Below are positions 13,838-26,180 of a stretch of DNA of 64,000 nt, in pieces (within the stretch, counting starts at the first letter, position 1; each line of letters begins with the position of its first letter). Source of the stretch: Coptis chinensis. Its lineage: Eukaryota > Streptophyta > Magnoliopsida > Ranunculales > Ranunculaceae. The notes beneath the pieces are model-generated. The model had not been told where the DNA came from. It ran no database searches and was given only the letters and a program-made list of their open reading frames with translations. Both the position numbers and the translations under genes were made by a program. The stretch covers positions 65,603,001 to 65,667,000 of the forward strand of contig CM027384.1 of NCBI GenBank assembly GCA_015680905.1. The letters run 5' to 3'.

Positions 13838-14822
13838 AAGATTTCAATTAATAATTATCGTGAAAATATCTAAGAAAAAACGCTTCATTACATCTTAAAT
13901 TGTTTCAACATAAATACAAAAATCATACGCCTGGAATGAAGACAAACTCCAAACAAATTGAGAAGTATTGATTTGATACCAAGGACTTCAAGAAATTATA
14001 GGGGGAGATATTGAGAATAGTAATTTTATGGTGAATCCATTACCTATGAATCGTCATCAAATGAACTCCAATCAGTATCTATAATCTAGATGAAGAAACA
14101 AAAATGTTAGCTTTTTATACAATTACAACATAAAAAGTAACCATGAAAAAAACAAACTACTTAAACAAAGGGAAAAAAAATAGAGAGAAGAGATGAGTAG
14201 GGAAAATTAGAACCTGAGTTTTCAAGCATAGAAAATTTTATATTTTTTTCTTTTTTGTTTTTCATTCTTTTTCGGTTTGCAAAAGAGTGGGAGACAAAAG
14301 TAGAGATGGAGAGGGAGCCAGAAAGAGAAATGATTTGTATTTATCGTAATTAAAGCAATCATTTATGAGTTAATAAATACTGGGCGAACAATTCAATATT
14401 TGCGTGTATTTGGTTTTTGACTTGAATTTACACAAAAGTCCTTTATGCTCTTCTTTAAACTTAAGGATATAAATGGTAGTAAAAATTGAAATGACAAAGA
14501 AGTCCTTTTTAAAGGGCATTGAATAATTTGTTTGAATATTTGATCAAGGGTATTTAGTGGTAGGAAAAAGGTTGGTCCAATTTAAATGTCCATGTTAATT
14601 ATGGTGTACTCTACTAATTAAGATATATATAATGTCAATGTGTGTTTGACAAGTGGAAATATAGTCTCAACTCTCAAATTTATTTTTATTTGCTATGCTA
14701 AATTGCTCAAATGCTTATAGTAAGAATGTCAGATTTCTTTATTTTTTCAAATCATTTTAGCTTTTTACATTCAAGCATATCATCACTCAAAACAATTCAA
14801 GTTTTTCATATATGGAGATATT
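13838..14822. other. AT-rich sequence with leader-like segment on minus strand
   Basis: On the minus strand around 14345-14190, a TATA-like GATAAATA is followed by a pyrimidine-rich stretch and then a possible donor (CTCAG/GTTCTA). An acceptor-like TTCATCTAG precedes a short in-frame segment ending DTDWSSFDDDS near 14050. This looks like the start of a decayed spliced gene, but no further exon can be assigned. Otherwise nothing is recognised. Confidence 0.35.
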
Positions 14823-16593
14823 AGGCCTAATGAAACAGGTGAAGGCTCTTCAAGATAAAGGAACATGAACTCGAGAGAAGGCCGGTTTGTATCTTTCTGT
14901 GGCTTAAAAGAGCAGGAATAAACTTCAAAATTTGTTGGTTTTGAAACAAGCTCATATTGATTTCTTGGGTATGACTATTAAGTCCATGGAAGCTGAGAGA
15001 TGAAGGTTCGAGTTGATGGTAGTTGAGTACCTCAGAGTTGTAAGGCAACTTGAATCTGCAAGATTAAAGAATGGAATGCGACAAGAAAGCATTCCAACAT
15101 GGGTCGGCGGTATTGACAACCCCTCCATTAATCACATAAAAAAATACCCACGCCAAGAAGTTGCTGCGAGATCGCACAATCTACGATATCGGGTTGCCGC
15201 GAGATCCCATATCCCACGGAAAGTTGTTGTCGTGGGTCTTTTTGTTTTAAATTTTTTTTAATAGCCACCGTTAAAAAAAAAGTTAGTTGCCACGAGATGG
15301 TTGTGTTTACTAAAATTGAGTATTTGTTTGTGTTAATTATCAAAACTCTTCTTCATTAATTTGATCACAAGTTTTTCTTATAATATATGAAAATATTTGT
15401 CACAAGATAGCAAAATTATGCCTCGATTATACATTTTTTCCCATAGTTTTGGTGTTGTTCTTAGAGTGTATAAAGAAGCTATAAAAAAGAAAATGAGGTA
15501 TCTATATGTCGTGTGTGTTTAATACGCAAAATTTGAAGTGAAAAAAAAACAAAAAACACAAAAAAATCCTCCACGGCAACTCCCTGCCGTGGGATATAGG
15601 ATCTTGCGGCAACCCGATGCCGTGGATTGTGCGATCTCGCGACAACTGCCTACCGTAGGATATGGGATCTCGCGGCAACCTGATATCGTAGAACTATCGG
15701 GCATGTGGGGGTGTAAAAGGACATATAAGGAATAACCATTATTGTTCTACTTTTTGTCAAAAGGGTGGCAATCCCATAAAGTGGGGTGTCAATATCGCGC
15801 GGCGCCCCTTCCAACATTGTCCGTCGACAGGCTTCTATGTTGCAAGCTAGAGAAGCTGAGATTTTGACTAGTCATGAGGAGTTGCAAGGTAAGACACAAG
15901 TGATCGTGGGGCATCCAGTGATCGTGGAACTGAATGATCAAATTATGGTACTGAAAATTTTAGTAGACAAGTATCAACAAGAGAAGAAAGAATTGGCTGA
16001 GAAACTAGAATTGGCCGAAACCTCTGCTTCATATGTCTCAAAGGTTTGAAAATCTTCTTATCTCTCAAGGAATGCACCCATATTCTTTTTTTCCTTGCAC
16101 TTTATGGTTTCTTATTTCCATTATTGCAGAAAGAATCAGAAGAGAATATTGGCTGTCTATGTTCATGACCAACTCATCACTAAATTAGAATTGCAAAAGG
16201 ATCGTGCGATTGAGGCTGAAGAATTAGTGCATATATGATGGATCTATGCATGCTTTAGGCTTGAACTAATAAGAAATCAAGAAGAAGAACATGAACCATG
16301 AAGAGAGGAACGAGAGTATCATATTGGAAGATGAAGTGAAACGAGAAAATACAAATCACCATCACATTCTAAGATACAATTCAGATCCTTCATCAACGAT
16401 GGAAGGCCATGATGAATCTCGTGCATTCATAATGACAACTGGCCATAAGAAGCCAAAGTTACTTGGCAAGCTCAGAAGATGGGTCAGAGGAAGTGAAGCC
16501 TGTAGTAGATCATGGAATGGAAAAGAACATGAACATTTATATGAAAAAATTTGGACTGTTTCACACATGGCGGCCAAGCAATTAGATGAATAG
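14823..16593 (+). pseudogene. CHUP1-like coiled-coil protein pseudogene
   Basis: Several pieces on the plus strand read in order like the CHUP1-like (chloroplast unusual positioning 1) family, whose members link organelles or microtubules to the cytoskeleton. About 14830-15105 gives KQAHIDFLGMTIKSMEAER and VEYLRVVRQLESARLKNGM; 15795-16047 gives a coiled coil (REAEILTSHEELQ, QQEKKELAEKLELAE); after a probable intron (CAAAG/GTTTGA to TTGCAG near 16130), 16165-16290 gives EAEELV and WIYACFRLELIRNQEEEHE, matching the family signature EELVYLRWVNACLRYEL; 16291-16593 gives a basic KKPKLLGKLRRWVRG tail. Stops (including one in AER*RFEL near 15000 and one just before WIYACF), frameshifts and the insertion at 15111-15794 make it a pseudogene. 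The family assignment rests on remembered motifs. Confidence 0.65.
15111..15794. mobile_element. 0.68-kb inverted-repeat element (MITE-like)
   Basis: The ends match as inverted repeats: TATTGACAACCCC at 15111 and, reversed, TATTGACACCCCA at about 15793. Inside each end lie unusually GC-rich inverted arms (about 15145-15240 and 15560-15700) built from the motif GTTGCCGCGAGATC and relatives. The 300-bp AT-rich centre has no reading frame. It splits a CHUP1-like pseudogene. I could not find a convincing target-site duplication, so the superfamily stays open (a non-autonomous Mutator-like or other TIR element is possible). Confidence 0.65.
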
Positions 16594-17239
16594 AAACGGA
16601 TTAAATAAGCTACAAGATACTTGCATTCACCATTCTAAAAAGAGATTATATCCACATGATTAGTCAAGCTTAACAACACATAGGCCTCCTTACTGAAACT
16701 TCTATAAATACACTAAAAAATGGCAAAACTAAAATCCTTAATTGTCTCAATAATAAATAAAACTTCTACGTTGGAAGACCATTTCCAGGACGGAGATGGC
16801 TAGACAAGGACCACCACCTATCTTCCTTGCCAGTTCAATAGCCACTTCAACTGCTAACAGCTTAACCTTTTCCACAGCTCCAGCCCCAGGTCCACCCTTT
16901 CCTGTCTTCCATGTTGAACGCATCATCAAAGTGGATATTAGTACAGTTATTATCTGATACTCATAAGATTACTAGGAGATAAATGTTATCATCCTCATTA
17001 CACTTTCTGCAATAACACCTTATATTATATTGCCATTAAATTCCATAAAATAAGGAAGACTAGAACTATTAAAATTATTTGTCTAGAAAAATCAATACAT
17101 GGTTAAACCAAAGTGAATAAAATTAGTAGAAATTAAATCTAGGAAACGAGAAGCGAAGTGGTACTTAGCATGAATATTTCAACAAATTATATACATTCTT
17201 ACACAATTAATGCATGTTCCCAACAAATTTCCAGAACAT
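16366..17239 (+). repeat. Duplicated segment, copy 1 (paralogous to 29186-30085)
   Basis: The last exon of the CHUP1-like pseudogene plus about 640 bp downstream is repeated with high similarity at 29186-30085. On the left this copy continues into the rest of the pseudogene, so it is the more complete copy. On the right it stops at ACAT (17236-17239), where kelch-array sequence begins, while the other copy runs on. Confidence 0.85.
16747..16929 (-). other. Short unidentified minus-strand frame, conserved in both duplicate copies
   Basis: A 60-codon frame begins MMMRSTWKTGKGG and contains VEKVKLLAVEVAIELARK. Its paralogue at 29609-29791 keeps the same frame over the first 40 codons and then shifts. 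On the minus strand of copy 2, upstream at about 30105-30048, an exon-like piece reads LSGEDVPEICWEHAL and ends at a good GTAAGT donor. The two may be exons of one decayed gene convergent with the CHUP1-like pseudogene. I do not recognise the family. Confidence 0.35.
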
Positions 17240-17629
17240 ATCACTAACTATAAAATAAAATTTGGATCTTATAGCAACCCAAGAGACTCCCCAAGGAGAT
17301 ATGGTAAACTCTTTCCAAGGCCAATGAATTACAACACAAGGATAGTTCTCCTCATTGTCCTCATCCTGATATTCTAATCCGATTACGTACCAAAAATACC
17401 CAACATCATAGAGAGAGGTATTACCAAAACCACACGCAAAATAGAAAGCGAGGTTATACTCATTTGGTACATCACCGTCATAGTCACTCTCACCATTAGC
17501 TAATAGATCACTACCTGGTAAAGTCGGCAAAGAACTTGTATCATTGGAGAAGGTCAGCCCCTACATAAGCAAAAACAGAACTCAGATCAAAAACATTACA
17601 TAGTCCCCGATAGCGGCGCCATTTGTTAC
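17236..17629 (-). pseudogene. Kelch-like array unit K1 (5' half only)
   Basis: Only the upstream half of the unit remains, reading NGESDYDGDVPNEYNLAF, YFWYVIGLE and HWPWKEFTISPWGVSW before it breaks off at 17236 against the duplicated pseudogene segment. The residual sequence around the breakpoint (CATATCACTAACTAT) is closest to unit K6, suggesting that K1 derives from a K6-like copy. The frame is otherwise open for 107 codons. See unit K5 for the family description. Confidence 0.75.
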
Positions 17630-20600
17630 TCACTAGGCTTTTTGCCTAAAAGTACCACTGAAAATGTATTATCAAACTCAGCTACAACTTCCAAACCCTT
17701 CACCTTAGACCACAAAAAGGTGCTCAAGTTATATGCCAACACTTCCCCTTCATCAAACATGTACCATACATTGTCAACAACAAAAAATTTTAAAGAGTTG
17801 TTTGACAAAGTTGACATACTATTTTCTACAAAATACCACATATTCGTTTTCAATTCATAAACAACTACCAGACGATAATGTGCACCTAAAACTAAGACCA
17901 AAAACACATATTCCCCATTTTTAACAAATGAACCAGAAGAAATAATAGTGTTGTCAAGGCAAGAAGGAAGTCGTGGAAGCAGTCTCCATATTTTATTTTG
18001 AGAATGATAGATTATTGATGAATGCTCATTGTGAGAATAGACAAAAATATAATCATGGTTAGGAGAAGATAGTGCAAAGGAGTCTGACATAGGTTGAACT
18101 AGTCTCAGTTCGGTACACCATTCACGATATAGGTCATTGATGTCTTTAGAAAAAACATAGGTGTGGCTGGATGTATTTTTTTTGGTTTTGAGATGTACTC
18201 AAAAACAGAAGACGTATCACCACCTACAGAATAAATTTTGGATCCCATAGAAGCCTAAGAGACTCCCCAAGGAGATATGGTAAACTTTTTGAAGGCCAAT
18301 TAAATACAACACAAGGATCGTTATCCTCATTGTCCTCATCCTAATCTTCTAATCCGATTACGTACCAAAATTACCCAACATTAGAGATAGAGGTATCACC
18401 AACACCACACGCAAAACAGAAAGCGGGGTTACACTCATTTGGTACAGCATCATTATCAAACCCCGAATTTCGACAGAATTCATAAAAATAATATTTGTTC
18501 CCGACTCTCCGATTTTCGAGGTGTGATGCACTCTCCAACTCCCAAAAATCCATAATCAGTTTAAATACACTGATAATTAAAAACCAATAAAAATTTAAGA
18601 TAAACAAAAGTCCTCTTCATTACCGAAATTCACAAATCTGATTAAGTTACAAATCTCCTTTCAACCCTTTTTAGTTATAATTATAACTGAAAATATAAAA
18701 CAACATTATCTTCACTAAAATCTATTACACCTTAAGGGAAAACAAAACATATCCTGAATGCAACGCTAACGCAAACCACAAGCAGCAACTAACATTCTTC
18801 AACATTAATCCTGCCAAGACTTATCAACTATGTTCATTTAATGACCACACCCGATAAGCAAACATGCAAATCGGGTCAGTATTATAAACAATGCTGGTGT
18901 GAGGAGCCCTAAAATACAACTTATATTTATACATATATTTACACAATAAAGAAGGCAATTAGTTCCTCCACCGAGGTGTCTTATCTTCCAAATAATAATA
19001 CAAAGGCATTTAGTTCCTCCACCGAGGCACCTTAGGTTCTAACTAAACTAATAAATAGCCAACCATATTCTATACTTACCGCATTTCATGCACAATTACA
19101 GAGTGGGTCGTCTCTGCACCAGTAATTATTTTGACCCACCCTTCTACAAAACCATATACAATCATATATTTAAAGATATATCATTAATCAATATATTACC
19201 ATAATTATATTATTTAAGGCTTTCTTTGCGTGTTCTTAAAATCACGTCGTATCTATGTCTTACCTAGTTTCCCTGGCTACCACAATCGCTTCCCAACGCC
19301 GAACATGTACATCCACATGCCTCCCCTCACATAATGCACCACTCCGTGCGCAATTACCCTGAGCGGGGTGCCGCACACCAGGTAACACTCACACGGACGC
19401 CATTATATGAGTACTGCCACTATTCGGCATAAAATATCGCGCGTCTCGTTCTAATTTTGCGAAAGGAATAATCAACCCACTATTCGGCTATGCCAGAAGG
19501 GCCAATCAAATTACTTACGCCAGGAGGGCCATTCAGATTCACTAAAATGTCAGAAGAGCCAAACATATCACATACGCCCATCACTAGGGCCAAATCACAT
19601 GAGTTGTGGTAGCTAGGTTCTAGGATTTTCGTTACGTAATTTATTCAGGTGTCATAATCATTTCACTATATCACGTGCATGTCAAATACATTATTGCACT
19701 AAGCCACAATATAATTAGAATTACCTCAATACATCTCATAACAACTTTCATTCTTTCACGTGCCAATATATTATTGCACTAAGCCACAATCCCGTGGGAA
19801 AATATCCACAAATATTATACTACCTCATAGTAGCATCTCACAAAAATAATAATAGGGCATTTACCTTTATTTCTCCCAAAAATATTGCATTTAATAAATA
19901 TCCTAACATATGATATCATTTAACCGAACAACAATCTCAACATACCACATAACGTTACAATAGCTCCAAACATATCGCATAACATTTTTATAGGGTTTTA
20001 GGAATATTATGTCTCCTAAAATTTTCTACCTCGTCACGTGTCAAAAATACACAATATCAACGTCAAATCTTTCTTAGATAATGAGAACCAAATTTATACA
20101 AGCTTCCACAACATTTTAGCATTCGATTGGTCCATACAATTTACAATATAAAACGTAACACAATTTAAACAGTCAAAAGTCCACAATCAAAGCCCGAAAC
20201 CAAAACCCACAAGTATAAATATTGAAAGACCCATTTTGATCTATATTAAGTCCTATGGACTGCCCTAAACAATATTAGAAACTGGCCCCAAACAATTAAG
20301 TGATTCGGCCCAAAGATAGCTAATTGAAAATGGCCCAAATCACTAACTAACTTAGTCCGCCCAAGACTAAAATCTAAACCCAAAAACTGAAACCGGACCA
20401 AACCAAATAGATTTCGCCCAAGGCCCACGAACCAAACAGTCGTCTCCCTCACCCCACCAGCTCCAGCGCCAGCAACCTCTTCCACCACCAGCCACCACCA
20501 GTATTCTCCTCATCAGACTTCATCCTAGCGATTGGACTCCTCCCGAAAAACCGAACCTGCCGATAACCCAATTGAAATTCCAGTACCCTTCCAAAATCGC

Positions 20601-21550
20601 GTTTTGACGCCATTAATGGACCTTCGAGCTTCAACAGCACCTCCCCACTCTCCAGCACTCAATCCCTCATGACAACCAACCATACCACAACAAAACAATA
20701 AGAGTTCAAACAATAATCCGGACGATTTCTTGAGACGCCATTAACGCCCTCTCAAGCTCCAACAACACACCCAAATTTCAATCCCGACGTCCCCCATAAC
20801 CTAACAATCCACAATAAATCAAAAATGAGAAAACGCATATTCAATACATATATCGACCACGAAAATTATAGTAATCTTTAATCAATGGATTTCTCGCATA
20901 TTATCAATAGCTTTGGACAAGTTTTCCGGAGACAGAGTTGGTTCATCAAACAATAATCAATATGGTAAACGCAGTTAACCCGAAATAACATGCCGTACTA
21001 AAATAGAACCATAACACACCAAAACAGAATCCTAATAGAGTATGTGAACAGAAACGAAATTGACAGTAACAAGAATTTTATAAAATAAAAATCCATAAAA
21101 TATCTACTCACATTCATTAAAAGCTCCACGAATTCCCCTGTCCGAATCGTCGCGCTCTAACACTCTAGCAAGCGACATTTTATCTCCGCTTCCATTTTTA
21201 TTTTATTTTAATCCCAAAAACCCTATTCTCTGGAAAAATTTGAATATATACCTGGGTTTAAAACCTAAGCCCAACACAGACTCGGGCCCAAAAATCAGGC
21301 CCACCTATCCCAAATCTAGTCCAACAAATTTTAAATAAATAAATTAAATTAATAAATAAATAAATACATATTTTAAATACGGGCGTTACAATCATCATAG
21401 TCACTATCACCATTAACCAATAAATCACTACCTGGTAAAGTAGGCAAAAAATTTGTATCAATGGAGAAAGTCGGCGTTTATATAAGCAAAAAGAAAACCC
21501 GTATCTATAGTCAAACATTACATAGTTTGCGGCAACGACGCCATTAGATA
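17630..21550 (-). pseudogene. Kelch-like array unit K2, split by a solo LTR
   Basis: The unit runs 21550-21391, is interrupted by the LTR at 18454-21390, and continues 18453-17630. The 3' part keeps a 154-codon frame (18090-17626) from RLVQPMSDSFALSSPNHDY-type sequence through WRLLPRLPS and WYMFDEGEVLAYNLST to its natural-looking end GKKPSE. The 5' part is broken by stops and shifts besides the insertion. Confidence 0.75.
18454..21390 (-). mobile_element. 2.94-kb solo LTR, chromovirus-like, TSD ATCAT
   Basis: The element begins on the minus strand with TGTAACGCCCGTATTTAAAA and ends TTCGGGGTTTGATA, the last CA having become TA. A perfect 5-bp target-site duplication ATCAT flanks it (18449-18453 and 21391-21395), inside kelch unit K2. 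It has no gag or pol and lacks an internal region, so it is a solo LTR left by recombination. It is homologous, with substantial divergence, to the plus-oriented LTR at 21811-25296. It carries two TTAGTTCCTCCACCGAGG motifs near 18960-19025 and a set of GCCAGAAGGGCCAA-type repeats at 19490-19590. The superfamily (Ty3/gypsy, Del/Tekay type) is inferred from length, termini and the primer site of its relative. Confidence 0.85.
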
Positions 21551-23279
21551 CACACTAGGCTTTTTGCTTAAAAGTACCACTGAAAATGGACCGCTAAGTG
21601 ATAAAATGTAAAACGATAGTTTTACCTACGAATAAGTAACGAAACTCAAACGTAAGTAAAACTAAAACTATTTTTACGCTTAATGTTATCAAAGTTTTCT
21701 ACTCTCAATGCTATTGCAATAGAGTTGGAATAGAAGATTCATTCCACTCCTAGTTCTTTAGAATTCTAAGTTAACTACGATTATCAGTCTATCAAGTTAA
21801 TGAGAGTAACTGTAACGCCCGTATTTAAAATACATATTTATTAATTAATTAATTAATTATTTATTTATTTAAAAATTTGCTGGATTGGATTTGTGATACG
21901 TGAGCCTAGTTTTTGGGCCCGAGTCTTTGTTGGGCTTGGGTTTCGAACCCAAGTATATAAACACATTGTTTTGGAGAATAGGGTTCTAAGAAAAATAAAA
22001 TAATAAAAATAGAGGCAGAGCTAGAAACTCGTTTGCTAGAAGGCCGGTCGCGCGACTCGGACTATGAGGGATTCGTTGAAAAGCCACGTAAAGGTGAGTA
22101 GTTAGTTTTTCTACTTCCCCGTATACCAAATCGTTTTTTTATTTGTTCGTTCTTTTTTTCTTATCACGTTGTTATTAAACTAGTTAAATATTGGTATATT
22201 GTTTTGGGTGATTATTGAAACCGGTTTTCTATAGGAACTTCGGAAGAAGTCGTCAATGGCGTGAGTTAGAAATCGTTAGGTTACTAATCGAAATTTGCAA
22301 AATGGTCATAACCTAGGTGTTTGGGTTTGAACCAACACTTAGGAGTAGTGGGCGTGTGTGAAATATTGATGAGGGGGTGGGGAGCTTGGAACAATTTCAA
22401 TGGCCGGTGTCCCAGAGAAGTATCTCTGTGATAACGGGTTAAACTGTTCTTATGTTTTGTAGGTGGTTGGATTGGTTGTAAAGTAAAGGCTGAGCCCCCA
22501 AAACCTCCTCCCCGTAAAAACACATTAATTCTTGATACCGGTGGGTTTAGTTGTTAATTTGTAATTTTCGTTGTTTGAACTTTTTCCGTGTGGGAAGGTT
22601 GTTGGGTTGATGTTTGGGTGGTGTAGTGAGATGTGGGTTGTTGAAGCCCGGAGGAGCATCAATAATCCCTTGATTTGGCTATATTCGCCATAATTATATT
22701 AGTGAGGGAGATTTAGATCGAAGTTTTATGTATTAAAGATGTTGGGTTCTTCCTTAGAGTCGAACCGATTTGAAGAAGAGAGTCGGTGGTCATTTTTGGT
22801 GGCTGGGTGGAGGAGAGAATTGGGGAAGAAGATGACACAGAGCGTGGTTGGGCCTTGAAATCCACTTGCTATTTGGGCCTAAACTTTGGTTGGTTGGGCT
22901 TAGCTTGTTTAGATGGTTGCTGGGCCGAAATTATATTTTTAAGTTGTTGGGCCCGGTTTTGTTTTAAGTGGTTGGGCCATTTTTCTATATGTTTAGTTTG
23001 GGCGAGTTTAATTTAAAGTTTTTGGGCCGGTTTCAGTTCAATTTTTGGGTTGAATCACTTAACTGTTTTGGGCCAGTTTCTAATATTGTTTGAGGCCATC
23101 CATATAATTTAAAATAGATCTACATTGGTCTTTCACCATTTAGACTTTTGGGTTTTAAAGGTTTGGGTTTGCGATTTAAGGTCCGAACCATTTCCTTAGT
23201 TCCATTGAGCCCTTGAGCCATGCACCTTTCCACCATGCCAAACCATGGCTATGACCAAACCCGTCGAACATGGAAAACA

Positions 23280-23412
23280 TATCTTTGACTTTGACAATGA
23301 CAGTTTGACTTCGACCATGATGTGTTGACTTTGACCATGACGTGTTGACTTTGACTTTGACCGTTGACCGTTGACTTTGACCTTTGGTCGTTGACTGTGG
23401 AATGTTGACTTT
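23280..23412 (+). repeat. Cluster of TTGAC / GTTGACTTTGACC repeats in LTR
   Basis: About ten copies of TTGAC occur within 130 bp, arranged as short imperfect repeats of GTTGACTTTGACC. TTGAC followed by C or T is the core of the W-box bound by WRKY transcription factors, so the cluster could act as an enhancer of LTR transcription. That role is inference; such blocks are also common as neutral repeats in plant LTRs. Confidence 0.6.
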
Positions 23413-24122
23413 TTTCCCAGTTTTTCGCATATTTGATTTTATGGATCGGACTATTGTAATAATAAAATATTGTCGAACATTATATAACGTTGTTTGTCAT
23501 TATCTAATTAAGATTTGACGTGAGTAGTGTGTAGTGCAATATAATATTGGCACGTAACTAGAGGAGAATTCTGATAATAAGAATTTGATATATATGTTAT
23601 TACGAGTATTAAATTATATACGGACTTAGATTTATGGACTTGAGTATTGGGCTTTGATGGTGGGCTTTTGACTGTTTAATTGTGCTACGTTGTATGTTGT
23701 AAATTGTATGGACAAATCAAATGCTAAAATGCTATGGAAGCTTGTATAAATTTAGTTGTCATTATCTAATTAAGATTTGACGTTGATATTGTGACATTAT
23801 ATAATATGTTGGGATATATATATTGAATGCAATAGTTTTGGAGACATAAATGTATAAACACCGCATTCGTTATTTGTGAGATGCTAGTAGAGTAATTGTG
23901 AATATTTCCATATAGTAAAGCGTAGTGCAATAATGTATTAAACAACGTGAAAAGAATGAAAGTGGTTATGAGATATAATTGAGATATTTCTATATATTGT
24001 GGTTTAGTGCAATAATGTATTTGACATGCACGAAAATATAGTGAAATTTGTTATGAGTCATTAATGTATGACACTTGAATAAATTACGTAACGAAAATCC
24101 TAGAACCTAGCTACCACAACTC

Positions 24123-24335
24123 ATGCGATTAGCCCTTCCGGCGTTTCGATGAATCTGAATGGCCTTCGGGCGATAATATGATTGGCCCTTCCGGCGTTTG
24201 ATGAATCTGAATGGCCTTCGGTAAAGTAATATGATTGGCCCTTTCCGGCGCCATTTGAATCTGGCCCCGGGCATAAGTAATATGATTGGCCCTTCCGGCG
24301 TTTCAAAATCTGAATGGCCCTTCCGCGTAAACTTA
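24123..24335 (+). repeat. About 52-bp tandem repeat, 4 copies, in LTR
   Basis: Each unit runs GATTGGCCCTTCCGGCGTTT, then GAATCTGAATGGCC, then a variable tail. Related GCCAGAAGGGCC units are present in the solo LTR at 19490-19590 in the opposite orientation, so the array is ancestral to the family. The GC content is well above that of the surroundings. Confidence 0.8.
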
Positions 24336-25296
24336 GTGGCTTGATTATTCCGTTCGCAAAATAGAACGAGACGCTCCATATTTTTATGCGAATAGTGGCA
24401 TTACTTACATAATGGCTTCCGTGTGAACCGTGTCGCGCATCCCATCCGGGGGTAGTTACGCACGAAAATGGTACATTATGTAAGGGGAGGCATGTGGATG
24501 TACATGTTCGGCGCAAGGTAGCGATTGTGGTAGCCAGGGAAACTAGGTAAGACATAGATATGGCGACGAATTTTAGGGACACACAAAGAAAGCTTTAATT
24601 AATATAATTATGGTAATATGTTGGTAAATGATATATCTTTAGATAGATGATTGTATATGTTTTGGTTTAGTATTTTAGTTAGAACCTAAAAGCCTCTCGT
24701 GGAGGAACTAAATGCCTTTTTATTATGCATTATGGTTTGTTGTGTGGTTGTGGGAAGTTAAAACTCGATAGGAACTACCCGCCTTAATTATTGTACTTAA
24801 GAATGTTGTATTAGTCGTTGAAAGTTAAAGGGCTCCCGATGGAGGAACTAACTTTCCTGGATTGTGTATATATATGTATAATTATATGTTGTATTTTAGA
24901 GCTACTCACACCAAACATTTTTTTAATCTCTTGACCCGATTTGCATGTTTGCTTATCGGGTGTGTTCATTAAATGAACATAGTTGATAAGTCTTGACAGG
25001 TTTAGTGTTGAAGAAGATTGGTTCTTTGCTTGTAGTTTTCGTTAAGCGTCGCATTTCAAGATAGGCCTTGTTTTCCTTTGAGGTGATATAGATTTTCAGT
25101 TGAGGCAAGGTTATTTGCATTTTCATTTGTAAATTTTGTAATGAAGAAGACTTTTGTTTAAGTTAAAATTTTTATTGGTTTTAATTATCCGCATATTTAA
25201 ACCTTTTATGGGTTTTGGAAGTTGAGAGTTCCACACCTAAGATCGAGGAGTCGGAACAAATAATGTTTTTCTCAATTAGAAAAATTCGAGTGTACA

Positions 25297-25330
25297 GGTT
25301 TTTTATCGAGCATTTGGTTGGCTTAGACTT
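25297..25330 (+). promoter_or_regulatory. Degenerate primer-binding site
   Basis: Directly after the LTR terminus CA, the sequence GGTTTTTTATCGAGCATTTG resembles TGGTATCAGAGCATTTGG, the initiator-methionine tRNA primer site plus leader of many plant gypsy and copia elements. The match is imperfect (a missing base and substitutions), which supports both the LTR boundary and decay. Confidence 0.5.
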
Positions 25331-25954
25331 AGGTGAGTCTAGGTGATTCTCGGATCGTGGTTTATGGGTAGTGTTTAGGAAGTATTATTTTCAAAACTAT
25401 TTCCGCTAGTTGTTTTATTTTTACAAAGAAAATGAAAGAGATATAGAAATAAAGAGAGTCAATATTTTTCTTGATTTGATTGTATGTGTAATGTGTATAT
25501 TTATATTAGTTACTTGTGGAGTGCATATGAAATGCTTTTATTTTTCTTTATCATATGAGGAGTGGTTATATGTGTAATATATTAATTATTAACGGATTTG
25601 ATCAAAATGATGTGTACTGCTATAATGTTGTTTTGTTGTTTGTGTTCATTTTCACATGGATTAAGTGTGATAACCTGTCTGTGAACTTTGTATTTGAGAA
25701 TTATGTTATTATTCAAGAAATAATAAGATATTTTAATCTATATTGAATGAGGTGCATTAACTGTTGAATGAGCTGTATTATCTGATGACTTTGTGACGTA
25801 ATAAGTAAGGAACTAATTGCCTCGGTGTTGGAGGAACTATCTCGCTTTACTCGTACACTTTAATGGATGAATAATATTTTAAAGTATAAGAGATTAATTT
25901 GTTAGATGTGATTAATTATAAATAGAAAAAAATAATAATAATAAAATATATGTG

Positions 25955-26180
25955 TATTCTTTTTGAGATGTATATACCTGCGTATACACGTGTATTCTTT
26001 TTGAGATGTGTATACCTGCGTATATATGTGTATTCTTTTTGAGATGTGTATACTGGCGTATACACGTGTATTCTTTTTGAGATGTGTATACTTGCAATAC
26101 ACGATATTCTTTTGAGATGTGTATACCATGCTTATACACGCATGTATTCTTTTGAGATGTGTATACTTGCATACACGCTT
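25955..26180. repeat. About 38-bp minisatellite in the retrotransposon interior
   Basis: Six to seven copies of GTGTATTCTTTTTGAGATGT followed by GTATACCTGCGTATACAC-type sequence, with the last copies shortened. GTATAC and CGTATACACG are self-complementary, so each unit can form small hairpins. A partial copy (TTCTTTTGAGATGTGTATA) also lies at 27317-27335, immediately before the 3' LTR. Confidence 0.85.

Larger units (their letters stand above)
21811..25296 (+). repeat. 5' LTR (3.49 kb) of the gag/pol-less retrotransposon
   Basis: It begins TGTAACGCCCGTATTTAAAA and ends ATTCGAGTGTACA. It is about 0.55 kb longer than the related solo LTR at 18454-21390, partly because of the GTTGACTTTGACC-rich stretch at 23280-23412. 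It contains a 4-copy GGCCCTTCCGGCG repeat (24123-24335) and GAGGAACTA motifs near 24700 and 24840. There is no long frame; minus-strand frames at 24107-24582 are repeat translations. Confidence 0.8.

Noticed and set aside
24107-24582. Two overlapping minus-strand frames of 90 and 153 codons
   Set aside because: They run over the 52-bp tandem repeat of an LTR and contain the repeat peptide; no family similarity.
25902-26172. Minus-strand frames with YTSQK repeats
   Set aside because: Translation of the 38-bp minisatellite in the retrotransposon interior.
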